Shown one piece after another: positions 46,523 to 56,495 of a stretch of 64,000 bases of DNA (position 1 is the first letter of the stretch; each line of letters begins with the position of its first letter). The stretch lies in the NCBI GenBank assembly GCA_022340805.1, contig JAJDNF010000054.1, positions 98,355 to 162,354 of the forward strand, in the 5' to 3' direction. The notes beneath the pieces were generated by a model. That model made no database searches. It saw nothing but the letters and a program-made list of their open reading frames with translations, and was not told where the DNA came from. The translations under genes and the position numbers were made by a program. The stretch comes from Chromatiaceae bacterium (lineage in GTDB: Bacteria; Pseudomonadota; Gammaproteobacteria; Chromatiales; Chromatiaceae).

Positions 46523-47806
46523 TCAGTCGAGGGTTGCGAACACGGCCTCGGCCGCACTCAGGGTGCTGGCGATGTCCTGCTCGGAATGCGCCGCGGAGAC
46601 GAAGCCGGCCTCGAATGCCGAAGGCGCAAGGTACACGCCATGTTCGAGCATGGCGTGGAAGAAGACACGGAAGCGTTGCTGCTTGCATGCAGTAGCGCCG
46701 GCAAAATCGCTGACCCTAGCCTGTTCGGTGAAGAACAGGCCGAACATCCCGCCGATGTGGTTCTCGGTCAGCGGGACGCCGGCCTGGCGCGCCGTCCTGA
46801 CCATGCCTTCGACCAGGCTTTCGACCTTGGCGCCGAGCTGCTCGAAGAACCCGGGCATCGCAATCAGTTCGAGCGTCTTGAGGCCCGCGGTCATGGCCAC
46901 CGGATTTCCGGACAAGGTACCTGCCTGGTATACGGGGCCGAGTGGGGCGATCTTCTGCATGATGTCGCGACGCCCACCGAAGGCGCCCACTGGCATGCCG
47001 CCGCCAATCACCTTGCCGAGCGTGGTCAGGTCGGGGCGCACCTTGTAGACCGACTGCACGCCGCCGAGCGCGACCCGGAAACCGGTCATCACCTCGTCGA
47101 AGATCAGCACCGCGCCGTACTGGTCGCACACCTCGCGCAGGCCCTGAAGGAAGCCTGGCTCGGGCAGGATGCAGTTCATGTTGCCGGCCACCGGCTCGAC
47201 GATTATGCAGGCGATCTGGTCTCCTGCTGCGGCGAATGCGTCGCGCACCTGGTCGAGGTCGTTGTAACTCAGCGTGATGGTGTGTTCGGCCAGTGCCGCA
47301 GGCACTCCCGGCGAGGAGGGCTCGCCGAGGGTCAGTGCACCGGAGCCGGCCTTGACCAGCAGCGAGTCCGAGTGGCCATGGTAGCAGCCCTCGAATTTGA
47401 CGATCTTGTCGCGCCCGGTGAAGCCGCGTGCGAGGCGGATCGCCGACATCGTCGCCTCGGTACCGGATGAGACCATACGCACCATTTCGATCGACGGCAT
47501 CAGCTCACAGACGCGATCCGCCATGCGGGTCTCTATCTCGGTCGGCGCCCCGAACGACAGGCCCTTGCGGATGACCCCGGAGACCGCCTCTATAACCTCC
47601 GGGTGGGCGTGACCCAGGATCATCGGTCCCCAGGAACCGACATAGTCGATATAGCGCTTGCCGTCCGGGTCGAACAGGTAGGCGCCGGCGGCGCTGTCGA
47701 TGAACACCGGGTCACCGCCAACGCCCTTGAAGGCACGCACCGGGGAATTTACGCCGCCCGGGATGTGGCGTTGGGCGAGTTCGAAGCGTTCATGTGCGGT
47801 GCTCAT
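46523..47806 (-). CDS. hemL: Glutamate-1-semialdehyde 2,1-aminomutase
   Basis: HemL converts glutamate 1-semialdehyde to 5-aminolevulinate using pyridoxamine phosphate, the second step of C5 heme synthesis. The 427-aa protein starts [20 protein letters not shown]. It has the PLP region with [36 protein letters not shown] and the Lys in [16 protein letters not shown]. It overlaps thiE, and its start abuts that gene's stop. The product feeds the Ccm system elsewhere in the window. Confidence 0.97.
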   Translation of the reverse strand: MSTAHERFELAQRHIPGGVNSPVRAFKGVGGDPVFIDSAAGAYLFDPDGKRYIDYVGSWGPMILGHAHPEVIEAVSGVIRKGLSFGAPTEIETRMADRVCELMPSIEMVRMVSSGTEATMSAIRLARGFTGRDKIVKFEGCYHGHSDSLLVKAGSGALTLGEPSSPGVPAALAEHTITLSYNDLDQVRDAFAAAGDQIACIIVEPVAGNMNCILPEPGFLQGLREVCDQYGAVLIFDEVMTGFRVALGGVQSVYKVRPDLTTLGKVIGGGMPVGAFGGRRDIMQKIAPLGPVYQAGTLSGNPVAMTAGLKTLELIAMPGFFEQLGAKVESLVEGMVRTARQAGVPLTENHIGGMFGLFFTEQARVSDFAGATACKQQRFRVFFHAMLEHGVYLAPSAFEAGFVSAAHSEQDIASTLSAAEAVFATLD

Positions 47807-48447
47807 GGCAAGGTCTCCTCGGCGGGGTCGAAACAGCGGGCGAAGGCCTGTGCGGCGGCAGTGACATCGGGGGCGGCGAATACCGCACTGATCACGGCCA
47901 GCATGTCGGCACCGGCCCGCACAAGGGCGGCGCCATTCTCGGGGCTAATCCCTCCGATCGCAACCGTTGGCAGCCTCAGCTCGCGGCGCGCGTGGCGCAG
48001 CAGCCCGGGATCGGCACGCACCGCCTGTGGTTTCGTCGGCGAGGGAAAGAAACTGCCGAAGGCGATGTAGTCGGCGCCCCGCGACGCGGCATCCCGAGCC
48101 AGTTCGAGGCGGTTGTAGCAGGAGACCCCGATCAGGCTGCCGGCCGGCAGGCGCGCGCGCGCGCTCGGCAGATCGGCATCGTCACGGCCGAGATGGACGC
48201 CATCGGCGCCGACCGAGATTGCAAGCTCGACGTCGTCGTTGATCAGCAGCGGTACCTGATGTGCTCTGCACAGACCGGCCAGGGCCTGCGCCTCGGCAAG
48301 GCGCCGTGCCGTATCCGTGCCCTTGTCGCGGTACTGAACGACACGCGCGCCGCCACGCAGTGCCGCAGCGACGGCTGCGAGGAGCGCGTCTGGACCTGAC
48401 CGGCGGTCATCGGTGATCAGATAGAGTCCTCGCAGCGGCAGTGTCAT
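47803..48447 (-). CDS. thiE: Thiamine-phosphate synthase ThiE
   Basis: ThiE couples HMP diphosphate with thiazole phosphate. The 214-aa protein starts [14 protein letters not shown]. It has [55 protein letters not shown] and [11 protein letters not shown], all family motifs. The ATG overlaps the thiD stop by 4 bases. Thiamine diphosphate is the cofactor of the large fusion enzyme at 5.9-8.1 kb. Confidence 0.95.
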   Translation of the reverse strand: MTLPLRGLYLITDDRRSGPDALLAAVAAALRGGARVVQYRDKGTDTARRLAEAQALAGLCRAHQVPLLINDDVELAISVGADGVHLGRDDADLPSARARLPAGSLIGVSCYNRLELARDAASRGADYIAFGSFFPSPTKPQAVRADPGLLRHARRELRLPTVAIGGISPENGAALVRAGADMLAVISAVFAAPDVTAAAQAFARCFDPAEETLP

Positions 48448-49214
48448 TGAATTCTGCTCGGCAGCCATTGTCCGGCGCCAGGCCGGGTGGCGCGGTTGAG
48501 GGCCTGCCAGGTGAACCGCTGCGCGTTGGCGACGGCCTCGTTCATCCCCTGGCCGAGCGCAAGGTTTGCCGCGCAGGCACTGGCCAGGGTGCAGCCGGAT
48601 CCGTGGTACTGGTGGGCAAGGCGCGGCCAGGCGAAGCGTCGCGGACCGGCCGCGCCGGTATACAGCTGATTTTCCACCTGCTCGCCGCTGGCCTCGTCGG
48701 CCGCCGTGATCAATACCGCACCGGTTCCGGCGGCAAGCAGCCGTCTGGCCGCCTGCTCGACATCCTGCAGCCCGGTCAGACGGCGTGCCTCGGCCCGGTT
48801 GGGCGTGAGCAGGGTGCAGGCCGGCGCCAGCTGTTCGCGGATCAGGCCAGCCAGGTCGTCCTCACCCAGATCGAACCCACCGCCTGCGGCGAGCACCGGG
48901 TCGAGGACCACCGGGCCGGCGAAGCCGTCCAGCAGGCCACGCACCACCGGGATCAGCCGCGCCGAGCCCAGCAGGCCGATTTTGATCGCGTCAGGGCGGA
49001 TGTCTCTGAGCAGGATCTCCGCCTGGCGGGCGAAGAAGTCGACCGGGGTGGGCAGTACCGCGGCGATGTTGCGGGTGTCCTGCGCGGTTAGCGCGGTGAC
49101 CAGGGTCAGGGCCTGGCCGCCGAGCGCGGCGACCGTCTCGATGTCGGCCTGGATCCCGGCGCCGCCGCTCGGGTCGTGGCCGCCGATACAGAGGATTCGG
49201 GGAACGGATTTCAT
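48444..49214 (-). CDS. thiD: HMP/HMP-phosphate kinase ThiD
   Basis: ThiD phosphorylates hydroxymethylpyrimidine twice. The 256-aa protein has [51 protein letters not shown] and the [17 protein letters not shown] motif. Together with thiE it forms a two-gene operon. A TACAAT box ends only 9 bases before the ATG on the minus strand, which would give a very short or absent leader. I saw no TPP riboswitch here. Confidence 0.95.
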   Translation of the reverse strand: MKSVPRILCIGGHDPSGGAGIQADIETVAALGGQALTLVTALTAQDTRNIAAVLPTPVDFFARQAEILLRDIRPDAIKIGLLGSARLIPVVRGLLDGFAGPVVLDPVLAAGGGFDLGEDDLAGLIREQLAPACTLLTPNRAEARRLTGLQDVEQAARRLLAAGTGAVLITAADEASGEQVENQLYTGAAGPRRFAWPRLAHQYHGSGCTLASACAANLALGQGMNEAVANAQRFTWQALNRATRPGAGQWLPSRIQ

Positions 49215-49351
49215 GGCCGGGCGATTGTAGCAGTGCCAGCTTTCGCCGCCGGACAAAACCAAACCCTGCCGCTTACCGGTCAATACTGCCGCCACATCTG
49301 GCAGAATTTTGCGATCCGAATACATCTGTACGGCACGAGGATTCCGACCCG

Positions 49352-49516
49352 ATGAAAACCTACATGTGCGTGATCTGCGGCTTCATCTACGACGAGGCCA
49401 AGGGGTTGCCCGACGAGGGAATCGCACCCGGAACGCGCTGGGAAGACATTCCGATCAATTGGAAGTGCCCCGAATGCGGGGCCGGCAAGGAGGACTTCGA
49501 AATGATCGAGGTCTGA
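49352..49516 (+). CDS. Rubredoxin
   Basis: This 54-aa protein has the single-iron rubredoxin site: CVICG (Cys6, Cys9) and CPECG (Cys39, Cys42). It also has the typical [15 protein letters not shown] core and Tyr/Trp residues. Rubredoxins pass single electrons between soluble redox proteins such as alkane hydroxylases or oxidative-stress reductases. It is divergent from thiD, and no partner reductase is adjacent. Confidence 0.96.
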   Translation: MKTYMCVICGFIYDEAKGLPDEGIAPGTRWEDIPINWKCPECGAGKEDFEMIEV

Positions 49517-49725
49517 GGCGGCGGGCAGTCCCTGAAACCTGCAGCAGGTAATTGTTTATCTTGCGGATCTGCTCTTTTCAGACGATTTGTCGGGCGCCGG
49601 ACTAGGCCGGGCGGAAATCTGGACTACACTTTCCCTCAGCCCTTATTGTATAGCAAATGCTGCAAAAACAAATACTTGCGGCGGGGCGCTTTATTGTCCA
49701 TACGCCGGAGCCCAAAGGAGGCACC

Positions 49726-50205
49726 ATGCAAGCCGACGTGAGTGAGCTGCTATCCATCGCTCGTCGTTATTGCGCGCTGATCGAATCGCTCGAAGAGGGG
49801 GACAGGCAACCGCTGGCCCAGCTCAACGAGCTGCTGCCGCGCCTGCACGCGGCGATGACCGCGGCCGGGCCGTTGCCGGAAGAAAATGCCGACGATGCCA
49901 GTATCGATCTGGATCAGCGGTTCGAGTTGTTTAGTCGTCTGCACCGGTTGCTCGGCGATCTCGACGGCTACTGGATGGAATACGACGTCACCCCCGACCG
50001 CCAGGAGATGAGCGGGAGCCTGGCCGACGACCTGACCGACATCTACTGCGAGCTCAAAAACGGGCTGGTGCGACTGGAACGCAATCACGACGCCCGGCGG
50101 ACACTGGTTGGCTGGCGCGCCGGGTTCTGCAGGCACTGGGGACAGCACGTGGTCGATGCCGAGCGACACCTTTACGCACTTTCTGCGCGGGATCGCCTGT
50201 ACTGA
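49726..50205 (+). CDS. DUF5063-type helical protein
   Basis: This 159-aa protein is mostly helical and acidic, with SIARRYCALIESLEEGDRQ, LLPRLHAAMTA, DLDQRFELFSRLHRLLGDLDGYW and LADDLTDIYCELKNGLVRL. The pattern matches DUF5063 as I remember it; function is unknown. A strong AAAGGAGG ribosome site precedes the ATG, so I rejected the longer TTG/ATG frame upstream. Confidence 0.65.
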   Translation: MQADVSELLSIARRYCALIESLEEGDRQPLAQLNELLPRLHAAMTAAGPLPEENADDASIDLDQRFELFSRLHRLLGDLDGYWMEYDVTPDRQEMSGSLADDLTDIYCELKNGLVRLERNHDARRTLVGWRAGFCRHWGQHVVDAERHLYALSARDRLY

Positions 50206-50270
50206 AATTTCGCGCCGGCAGTGGTAAGCTTCGCGGAATTTCGTTTTGCGACCTGACTTAGGTGGACACC

Positions 50271-50639
50271 ATGAACCATGTAGCCCTGACAGAATCCGAT
50301 CTCACCCTTACCTCCCCGGCGCAGGGGAAGATGGCCGAGTTGCTCGGTCAGGTGGAAGAAACTATCCAGGGCGTCCGCGTGTTCGCGACCCCGGGCGGGT
50401 GCAGTGGCGTCAGCTTCGGCATGACCTTCACCGACCAGCTGGGCGAAGACGATCTCGTCCGTGAGGTCGAGGGTGTGCGCGTGATCGTCGACACCGGCAC
50501 GCTGGAATACATCCGCGGGGTCGAGATCGACTTCGTCGAAAGCGGCGACGGCGATGCGCGCTTCGTGTTCAACAACCTGCAGCCGGTCTCCGGTGGTGGC
50601 GGCTGCGGCAGCTGTGGTTCGCAGGGCGGTTGCTCCTGA
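50271..50639 (+). CDS. A-type Fe-S carrier-like protein with Gly/Cys-rich tail
   Basis: This 122-aa protein has the HesB/IscA fold: FATPGGCSGVSFGMTF (Cys44) and GTLEYIRGVEIDFVESGDG. Instead of the standard CGCG end it carries SGGGGCGSCGSQGGCS (Cys112, Cys115, Cys121). The first and CxxC cysteines could hold an Fe-S cluster, but the C-terminal spacing differs from IscA and ErpA. It is distinct from ErpA at 57.0 kb. I place the start at ATG, four codons in from GTG. Confidence 0.8.
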   Translation: MNHVALTESDLTLTSPAQGKMAELLGQVEETIQGVRVFATPGGCSGVSFGMTFTDQLGEDDLVREVEGVRVIVDTGTLEYIRGVEIDFVESGDGDARFVFNNLQPVSGGGGCGSCGSQGGCS

Positions 50640-50662
50640 CCCCTGCGCCCCGCTGCCTCAAA

Positions 50663-50688
50663 GGCCCGCGCTCGACGCGGGCTTTTTT
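50663..50688 (+). terminator. Rho-independent terminator
   Basis: A 7-bp GC stem (GCCCGCG with CGCGGGC, 5-nt loop) followed by six Ts lies 25 bases past the stop of the A-type carrier gene. It also stands in front of the convergent TPR gene. Confidence 0.9.
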
Positions 50689-50695
50689 ATGGCCG

Positions 50696-52774
50696 CTATC
50701 GTGGCCGCGCAGCATCACCCGCGTCGGCGGGCGGAGAAGATCCAGGCTCGGTTCGCGCTAGCTGATCGCTTACCCAGCTGACGTACGCGCCGGTCTGTTC
50801 CTCGAATTGCAGCGCCATGTCCAGATCGCTGCGTGCCTTTTCGACACGGCCGAGGCGCCATGACACCCAGGCCAGTCGCGCCCGCTCGTCGGCATCCTCG
50901 CGGCCGGCCAGTGCCAATTCCAGATAACGGGCCGCCTCTTCAAGGCGGTTCGCCTCGATCATGGTCAGGGCCAGCGCCCGGTACAGCCTGGGGCTGCCAA
51001 GGGAACGATCGAGCGCAGCGGCGAGCAGTGGGTAGGCCTCGACGAAACGTTGTTGACCGACCAGCGCAACGCCGAGGTCACCCTCGGCCTCGGGGAGTGC
51101 GGGCCGCAGCCTGAGCGCCGACCTGAAGCTGCTTTCGGCAGCGATGAAGTCCCCAAGCGACAGCTGGGTGACGCCCAGCCAGTAGAGCGCGTGGGCGTCG
51201 TTGGGCTGCGCCTCGAGGATGCCCCGGATGCTCTCGGCGGCGTCGCTGTACATGCCCAGTTCCCATTGCGCGCGGCCCAGCAGAATGTAGGCCTCGCGCG
51301 ATGACCAATAGCCGGTGAAGGTCTGGTCGCGAGATGACTCGATCGCGGCCAGCACATGGTTCATCGCCGCCGCCGCATCTTTTTCAGCCATTGCCGCCTT
51401 GGCAAGCTCGAGGCGTCCCTCCATGTAGTGCGGATCAATGGCGATCTCGCTCTCGAACAGGCCGACATGGTCCCACCAGCGGGCGTTGGAAAGGCCCGTG
51501 ATGATCCCGAGGACGAGGATGATCGGCACATAGATGACCGCCTCGCTGCCGGGGATGAGCTGACGTCCCACCGGGCGCCACAGCAGGAAGATACCGTAGG
51601 TCGCTGCGAATGCCGCCCCCCACGCGGCAAGGTAGAGGGTCTGGCTGTCGTGATAGTGGCTGGTCGGGAACACGCCGACGCCGGGCACCAGGCAGAGCAG
51701 GAACCAGGCCACCCCGAACGCGCTGGGGTGCGGCATCCGCAGGCCGATCAGGGTGACCCCCAGGAGCAGCAGCAGGCCGAGCAACGCGGCCGTCTCGACC
51801 GCCCCCCAGGCCTGGGTCACCGGCCAGGCATCAGAAACGATCGGTTCGGCAGGCAGCAACACCTGGTCGATGTGGAACCACAAAAGGCGCAGCGCACTAC
51901 CCAAATTGTTCACGGCGCTGGCACTCGGGTAATCGGCCGCAAACTGCAATCCACCGAGGACCAGCAGGCGGTAGCCGAGCACGCATAGCAGGACTGCACT
52001 CAGCAGCGCCAGGCCCTGCAGGCGCTGGGGGGCAATGCCCCGCAGCATTGGCCTGTCCCGCTCGCGGCTTTCGTAGACCGCAATCAGCAGCGCCAGCAAT
52101 GGCAGCATGTATGCTATTTCATCGCTGAGCATCGCCGCGAGCCCGACCAAACCGAGGCGCAGCAGCCACGGCCGGCCCTCGACATGCCTGGCATTGGTGG
52201 TCGCCTGGAGTCGCGTGAAGATCACCAGGGTCCAGGCCGCGAAGGCTGCACCAAGCAGGCGAGGCTGGCCGCCGATTCCGGCGACCGTGCTCACGGTTGC
52301 CGGGTGCGCCGCGAACACAGCGGCCGACCAAAAGGCGATGCTATTGCCCTGCCTGCGTCGTGCCAGAACATGGCGGCCGAGTGCGTAAAGGCCGATCACG
52401 AGGAGGCCATGCAGGACAAGGTTTTCCAGGTGGAAGCAGAACGCGCATTCGCCCCACAGCGACCAGCCGAGAGTGTTCGAGAGCACCGCGAGCGGTTGCC
52501 AGCTTCCGGCGGACGGGTCCGCTGAGCCGCCGGTCACGCGCGCGCGATAGGCTTCGCGCGAGCTGCTCAGTGCGGACCCAAGGTCGGCGGTGCTGGTCAG
52601 CCGGTAGGCACCCTGCAGGAGATCATCGCGGTCGGTCCAGATGAAGCCGCCGACCAGGCTGCTGGCGTAGACCAGCAGTACCAGCAGGCCGAGCCACAGC
52701 ATGTGGCTGCGCCGGGCCTTGGCGATCTGCCCCGGCGTCTGGCGTCTGCGGCCTGTGCGTGAAACCTCGGGCAT
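50696..52774 (-). CDS. Polytopic membrane protein with C-terminal TPR repeats
   Basis: This 692-aa protein has about ten hydrophobic helices in residues 25-430 and several TPR-like repeats in residues about 435-670 (AYILLGRAQWELGMYSDAAESI, HALYWLGVTQLSLGDFIAAESS, LPEAEGDLGVALVGQQRFVEA). Residues 40-70 include an acidic WTDRDD motif, seen near the first loop of some GT-C glycosyltransferases. The layout resembles TMTC-like or bacterial O-mannosyltransferase-type proteins. A transfer function is plausible but unproven. Confidence 0.6.
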   Translation of the reverse strand: MPEVSRTGRRRQTPGQIAKARRSHMLWLGLLVLLVYASSLVGGFIWTDRDDLLQGAYRLTSTADLGSALSSSREAYRARVTGGSADPSAGSWQPLAVLSNTLGWSLWGECAFCFHLENLVLHGLLVIGLYALGRHVLARRRQGNSIAFWSAAVFAAHPATVSTVAGIGGQPRLLGAAFAAWTLVIFTRLQATTNARHVEGRPWLLRLGLVGLAAMLSDEIAYMLPLLALLIAVYESRERDRPMLRGIAPQRLQGLALLSAVLLCVLGYRLLVLGGLQFAADYPSASAVNNLGSALRLLWFHIDQVLLPAEPIVSDAWPVTQAWGAVETAALLGLLLLLGVTLIGLRMPHPSAFGVAWFLLCLVPGVGVFPTSHYHDSQTLYLAAWGAAFAATYGIFLLWRPVGRQLIPGSEAVIYVPIILVLGIITGLSNARWWDHVGLFESEIAIDPHYMEGRLELAKAAMAEKDAAAAMNHVLAAIESSRDQTFTGYWSSREAYILLGRAQWELGMYSDAAESIRGILEAQPNDAHALYWLGVTQLSLGDFIAAESSFRSALRLRPALPEAEGDLGVALVGQQRFVEAYPLLAAALDRSLGSPRLYRALALTMIEANRLEEAARYLELALAGREDADERARLAWVSWRLGRVEKARSDLDMALQFEEQTGAYVSWVSDQLARTEPGSSPPADAGDAARPR

Positions 52775-52777
52775 CTG

Positions 52778-53200
52778 CTAGACGGGCTTTAGCACCGCCA
52801 GCAGCACAATCGCAATCAACAGCAGCACCGGCAGCTCGTTGAACCAGCGGTACCAGACGTGGCTATGTCGATTGCGGTCGTGTTTGAAATCGGCCAGCAG
52901 CTTGCCGCAGTAGATGTGGTAAGCGATCAGGACGCCGAGCAGTACCAGCTTGACCTGCAGCCACAGTTGATTTCCAAACGCCGCCCAAGCGTAGTCGTGC
53001 AGCATCCACAGACCGAACACCAGGGTGAAGATGCCACCCGGTGTGGTGATGCCGAAGAACAGTTTGCGCTCCATAACCTTGAAGCGCTCGATCGATGCCT
53101 GGTCGTCGCTCATCGCGTGATACACGAACAGGCGAGGCAGGTAGAACAAACCGGCGAACCAGGTCACCATGCCGATCAAATGCCAGGCCTTCAGCCACAT
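52778..53200 (-). CDS. hemJ: Protoporphyrinogen oxidase HemJ
   Basis: HemJ converts protoporphyrinogen IX to protoporphyrin IX in bacteria lacking HemG or HemY. The 140-aa membrane protein starts MWLKAWHLIGMVTWFAGLFYLPRLFVYH and has KLFFGITTPGGIFTLVFGLWML and WYRWFNELPVLLLIAIVLL. The conserved His residues in helix 1 and near the loop are present. It lies in a minus-strand run with the thioredoxin-like and DUF4126-type genes. Confidence 0.93.
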   Translation of the reverse strand: MWLKAWHLIGMVTWFAGLFYLPRLFVYHAMSDDQASIERFKVMERKLFFGITTPGGIFTLVFGLWMLHDYAWAAFGNQLWLQVKLVLLGVLIAYHIYCGKLLADFKHDRNRHSHVWYRWFNELPVLLLIAIVLLAVLKPV

Positions 53201-53206
53201 GTTCGT

Positions 53207-53698
53207 TTACCCCCTGTATGTCAGTACGGTGGCCCGGACCCGTGTTTCGTCGAGCGGGCCATGCGCGGCAAAACTGATGTCGCCGCCGGGTGTGATCAGG
53301 TAGCTGGTCGGCGTGACCTTGATGCCGCCGAAGGCCCTGCTGACCTCGCCATGCACGTCCAGGGCAATCGGGTAGCCTGGATCGAGTCGTTCGACCGTGT
53401 CGATCACCGCGGGGGGCGGGTCCTGCGGGATCGCCACACCGATCACCATGAAATTCTGCCCAGTCAGGCTTTCGTGCAGTTGCTTCAGGCGTGGCATATC
53501 GCGCAGGCACACGGCGCAGTTGACCGACCAGAAGTTTAAAAGGACGCTCTTTCCGCGCAGATCCGCGCCGCTGAGGGTGCGCCCGTCGAGCAGGTTGAAC
53601 GTCACCTCGGGCATCGGCCGGGAGGTGGGCCATACCAGCCAGACGCCACCGAGCAGGGTCAGCAGCAGGGCCAGATTGGCAAGGATCCGGGCGTTCAT
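53207..53698 (-). CDS. TlpA-like membrane-anchored thioredoxin
   Basis: This 163-aa protein has an N-terminal helix (about residues 4-24) and a TlpA/ResA-type redoxin domain with VLLNFWSVNCAVCLRDMPRL (Cys61, Cys64) and the cis-Pro region VTPTSYLI. It would reduce disulfides or handle thiols in the periplasm. It is six bases upstream of hemJ and overlaps the DUF4126-type gene's stop by one base. A role near cytochrome assembly is possible. Confidence 0.85.
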   Translation of the reverse strand: MNARILANLALLLTLLGGVWLVWPTSRPMPEVTFNLLDGRTLSGADLRGKSVLLNFWSVNCAVCLRDMPRLKQLHESLTGQNFMVIGVAIPQDPPPAVIDTVERLDPGYPIALDVHGEVSRAFGGIKVTPTSYLITPGGDISFAAHGPLDETRVRATVLTYRG

Positions 53699-54417
53699 CA
53701 GGGGCGGTCTCCGCTGCGATTGTCACGGTCGTCGGCGTACAGCTCCTTCAGCATCTGCCGGCGCCCTTCCCGCGTGGCGGCCATGCCATCTGGCGCATCC
53801 GCCGGCGCGCGCGCAGCTGTGCCGCTGAACCAGCGGCGCAACGCATGCGCGGCGCGTCTCAGCGCCCGCCAGATCTTCGGCAGCAGCCAGGCCACCAGTA
53901 GCAGGAAGATGACCAGCAGCGCGATGAACAGCCATGGATAATGCAACGCGGTCCAAAGGCCGGCAATCACCGAGACGTCTTCGGCGACCGAGGCGCCCCA
54001 GTTGCTGAACGGTTCCGGCGAGGTGTTGATGAGCACCCGGGTGCCGGCCTTGGCCGCGTGACTTGTTGCCGCCAGCCCGCCGCCGACCAGCAGGCCAACC
54101 AGCTCCGGGGCCTGTCCCATGTCCAGCCCCTGTGCGGCACCTGCGGCCAGCAGTGCGCCGGCGGGGATGCGGATAAAGGTATGCAACGCATCCCAGCCGG
54201 TGTCCACGCCGGGGATCTTGTCGGCGAAAAACTCGACCATGTACATGCCGCCTGCGGCGAGCATGACTGCGGGACTGCTCAGGACCTGCAGATCCGGCGG
54301 CAGGTCGACCTGGCCGCTTCCCCCCAGCCAGCCGAGCACCAGAATGGCCGCGTAGAGATTGATCCCGGAGGCCCATCCCGCGCCCAACATCAGTGATATG
54401 GCTGCGATCGTGTCCAT
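53698..54417 (-). CDS. DUF4126-type membrane protein
   Basis: This 239-aa protein has about six hydrophobic segments, beginning MDTIAAISLMLGAGWASGINLYAAI. It also has DKIPGVDTGWDALHTFIRIPAGALLAA, KAGTRVLINTSPEPFSNW and a C-terminal cytoplasmic basic tail. The sequence matches DUF4126, membrane proteins of unknown function. I chose the ATG, 22 codons inside the longer frame, because it begins the hydrophobic domain. Confidence 0.75.
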   Translation of the reverse strand: MDTIAAISLMLGAGWASGINLYAAILVLGWLGGSGQVDLPPDLQVLSSPAVMLAAGGMYMVEFFADKIPGVDTGWDALHTFIRIPAGALLAAGAAQGLDMGQAPELVGLLVGGGLAATSHAAKAGTRVLINTSPEPFSNWGASVAEDVSVIAGLWTALHYPWLFIALLVIFLLLVAWLLPKIWRALRRAAHALRRWFSGTAARAPADAPDGMAATREGRRQMLKELYADDRDNRSGDRP

Positions 54418-54696
54418 TGCGTCTCGTGGTAAGCGGTAGTCCGATCTTCGCCCCGCCGCAGCTGCGCCGTGGCCTGCGGTCACGCCGTCGTATTAGAGAT
54501 GTGCAAGCCATATCCGCTGCGCGGACCCTGGGCTGGATGGCTGCGAACTATTGGGGCGGACTTTAACACGCGGCCCAAACGATTAACCAAGCGTGGTGCG
54601 CACAAGGCTGTTGGATGAAGCGCAGCGCCAAACATGCGCGCAATTGTGGTTAGAATACCGCTCCTCGAGTCTGCTGCAGGGGCACCTGAAGTCGCG

Positions 54697-55728
54697 ATGA
54701 TCAAGATCGGAATCGTTGGTGGCACCGGCTACACCGGTGCGGAATTGCTACGCCTGCTGGCCACCCACCCGCATGCGCAGGTGCTCCGGATCACGTCGCG
54801 CGCCGAGGCCGGCCGACAGGTGTCCGAGCTGTACGGCAACCTGCGCGGGCATTTCAATCTGACGTTCTCAGAGCCGAACGAGCAGGAACTTGCTGAGTGC
54901 GATCTGGTGTTTTTTGCCACCCCCAACGGCACGGCGATGAAGATGGTTCCCGAGCTGCTGGATGCGGGCACGCGGGTGATCGACCTGGCGGCCGATTTTC
55001 GCCTCCAGGACCCAGAGCTCTGGGAGAAATGGTATGGGATGCCGCATACCTGCACGGAGACCCTCGCTGAGGCCGTATACGGACTGCCCGAGCTTAACCG
55101 TGAGCAGATCCGGGTGGCCCGCTTGGTAGCCAATCCCGGCTGTTACCCTACCGCGTCGGCGCTGGGGTTCCTGCCGCTGGTGGAGCAGGGTCTGGTTGAT
55201 ACCTCGACCCTGATCGCGGATTGCAAGTCCGGGGTCAGCGGTGCCGGTCGCGGTGCCAGCGTGGGCATGCTGATGGGCGAGGTCGGTGAGAGCTTCAAGG
55301 CCTACTCCGTGCCGGGCCACCGGCATCTGCCGGAGATCCGCCAGACCCTTTCCTGGGTGAGCGATGCGCCGGTCGGCCTCACGTTCGTGCCGCACCTGGT
55401 GCCGATGATCCGTGGCATCCACGCGACCCTCTACGCACGTCTCAAGGCCGAGGTCGCGGACCTGCAGGTGCTGTTCGAACAACGCTACGCCGATGAACCT
55501 TTCGTAGACGTGCTGCCGGCGGGGGGGCACCCGGAGACGCGCAGTGTGCGTGGCGTGAATCATTGCCGCATCGCGGTGCACCGTCCGCAGGGGGGAGACA
55601 CGGTGGTGGTGCTGTCAGTGATCGACAACCTGACCAAGGGTGCGGCGGGGCAGGCGGTGCAGAACATGAACCTGATGTTCGGTCTGGCCGAACGTACCGG
55701 GCTGGAGCAGGCAGCCCTGCTGCCCTGA
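54697..55728 (+). CDS. argC: N-acetyl-gamma-glutamyl-phosphate reductase
   Basis: ArgC performs the third step of arginine synthesis, the NADPH reduction of N-acetylglutamyl phosphate. The 343-aa enzyme starts [21 protein letters not shown]. It has the active-site Cys motif [25 protein letters not shown], and the [10 protein letters not shown] segment. A -10-like TAGAAT is about 45 bases upstream. No other arg gene is adjacent. Confidence 0.96.
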   Translation: MIKIGIVGGTGYTGAELLRLLATHPHAQVLRITSRAEAGRQVSELYGNLRGHFNLTFSEPNEQELAECDLVFFATPNGTAMKMVPELLDAGTRVIDLAADFRLQDPELWEKWYGMPHTCTETLAEAVYGLPELNREQIRVARLVANPGCYPTASALGFLPLVEQGLVDTSTLIADCKSGVSGAGRGASVGMLMGEVGESFKAYSVPGHRHLPEIRQTLSWVSDAPVGLTFVPHLVPMIRGIHATLYARLKAEVADLQVLFEQRYADEPFVDVLPAGGHPETRSVRGVNHCRIAVHRPQGGDTVVVLSVIDNLTKGAAGQAVQNMNLMFGLAERTGLEQAALLP

Positions 55729-55734
55729 TTGACG

Positions 55735-56466
55735 ATGGCCAAGGTCAAGCCAATGCGGGTGATCACGCCGCGCATCGTCCAGCCGGGCGAGGGAAACGTA
55801 AGGCCGTGGTTGTGGTTGTTGTTCCTGGTCGCGCTGGGTGCCTGGTCGTGGCAGGTGTTCCAGTTCGGCCAGCAACGTGCCGGTTTCGATGTCGGTCATC
55901 GCGACAAGGCGGAGACGCAACTGCGTGAGCGCATCGCCGAACTGGAGGAGGAGACCGCGGTGCTGCGCGCGGCCGCCGCCCGGTTCGAGCGTGCCGGGCA
56001 GATCGACCGGGCCGCGGTGGTGGACGTCCAGTCTGAGGTGAAGAGCCTGCAGGCAGAGCGGGCCGAGCTAAAGCGCGAGGTCGCATTTCTGAAGAGCCTG
56101 GTGTCGGGAGAGGACAAGAAGCTGACACTCGACGATTACAGTCTTGTCGATGCCGGTGACGGTAGCTATCGATTCGAGATTACCGTGGCGAAGGGGGACG
56201 ATGACCAGACGACCGTCGGTGGCCAAGTTACGATCAGTGTCAAAGGGCAGGTCAGCGGAGCCGAGAAGGTCCTCGACATGAGGACCCTGACCGACGGCAA
56301 ACGCGACAATATCGGCATCCGCTTCAAGAATTTCCAGAAGTTGAAGACGGACCTTCAGTTGCCGGCCGGATTCGAACCTGTCTCGGTTGAGGTGGCGGTG
56401 CGGCCCGATGGCAAAGGATTCAAGGCATTTGAGCAGGTATTCGCCTGGAAGCTGTCCGGTGCCTGA
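55735..56466 (+). CDS. DUF6776-type membrane-anchored coiled-coil protein
   Basis: This 243-aa protein has an N-terminal helix (PWLWLLFLVALGAWSWQVF), a coiled-coil stretch (about residues 60-120, TQLRERIAELEEETAVLRAA, then LQAERAELKREVAFLKSLV) and a beta-rich C-terminal domain (YRFEITVAKG, ISVKGQVSGAEKVLDMRTL). I recall such proteins as DUF6776, often near bactofilin. It follows argC by 6 bases and precedes the bactofilin gene by 29 bases. Confidence 0.7.
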   Translation: MAKVKPMRVITPRIVQPGEGNVRPWLWLLFLVALGAWSWQVFQFGQQRAGFDVGHRDKAETQLRERIAELEEETAVLRAAAARFERAGQIDRAAVVDVQSEVKSLQAERAELKREVAFLKSLVSGEDKKLTLDDYSLVDAGDGSYRFEITVAKGDDDQTTVGGQVTISVKGQVSGAEKVLDMRTLTDGKRDNIGIRFKNFQKLKTDLQLPAGFEPVSVEVAVRPDGKGFKAFEQVFAWKLSGA

Positions 56467-56495
56467 TCGAAACACGAACGCGGGAAGGTGACGAG

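Noticed and set aside
49215..49351. TPP riboswitch before thiD
   Set aside because: I looked for CTGAGA and the ACCTGATC-type core on the minus strand and did not find them.
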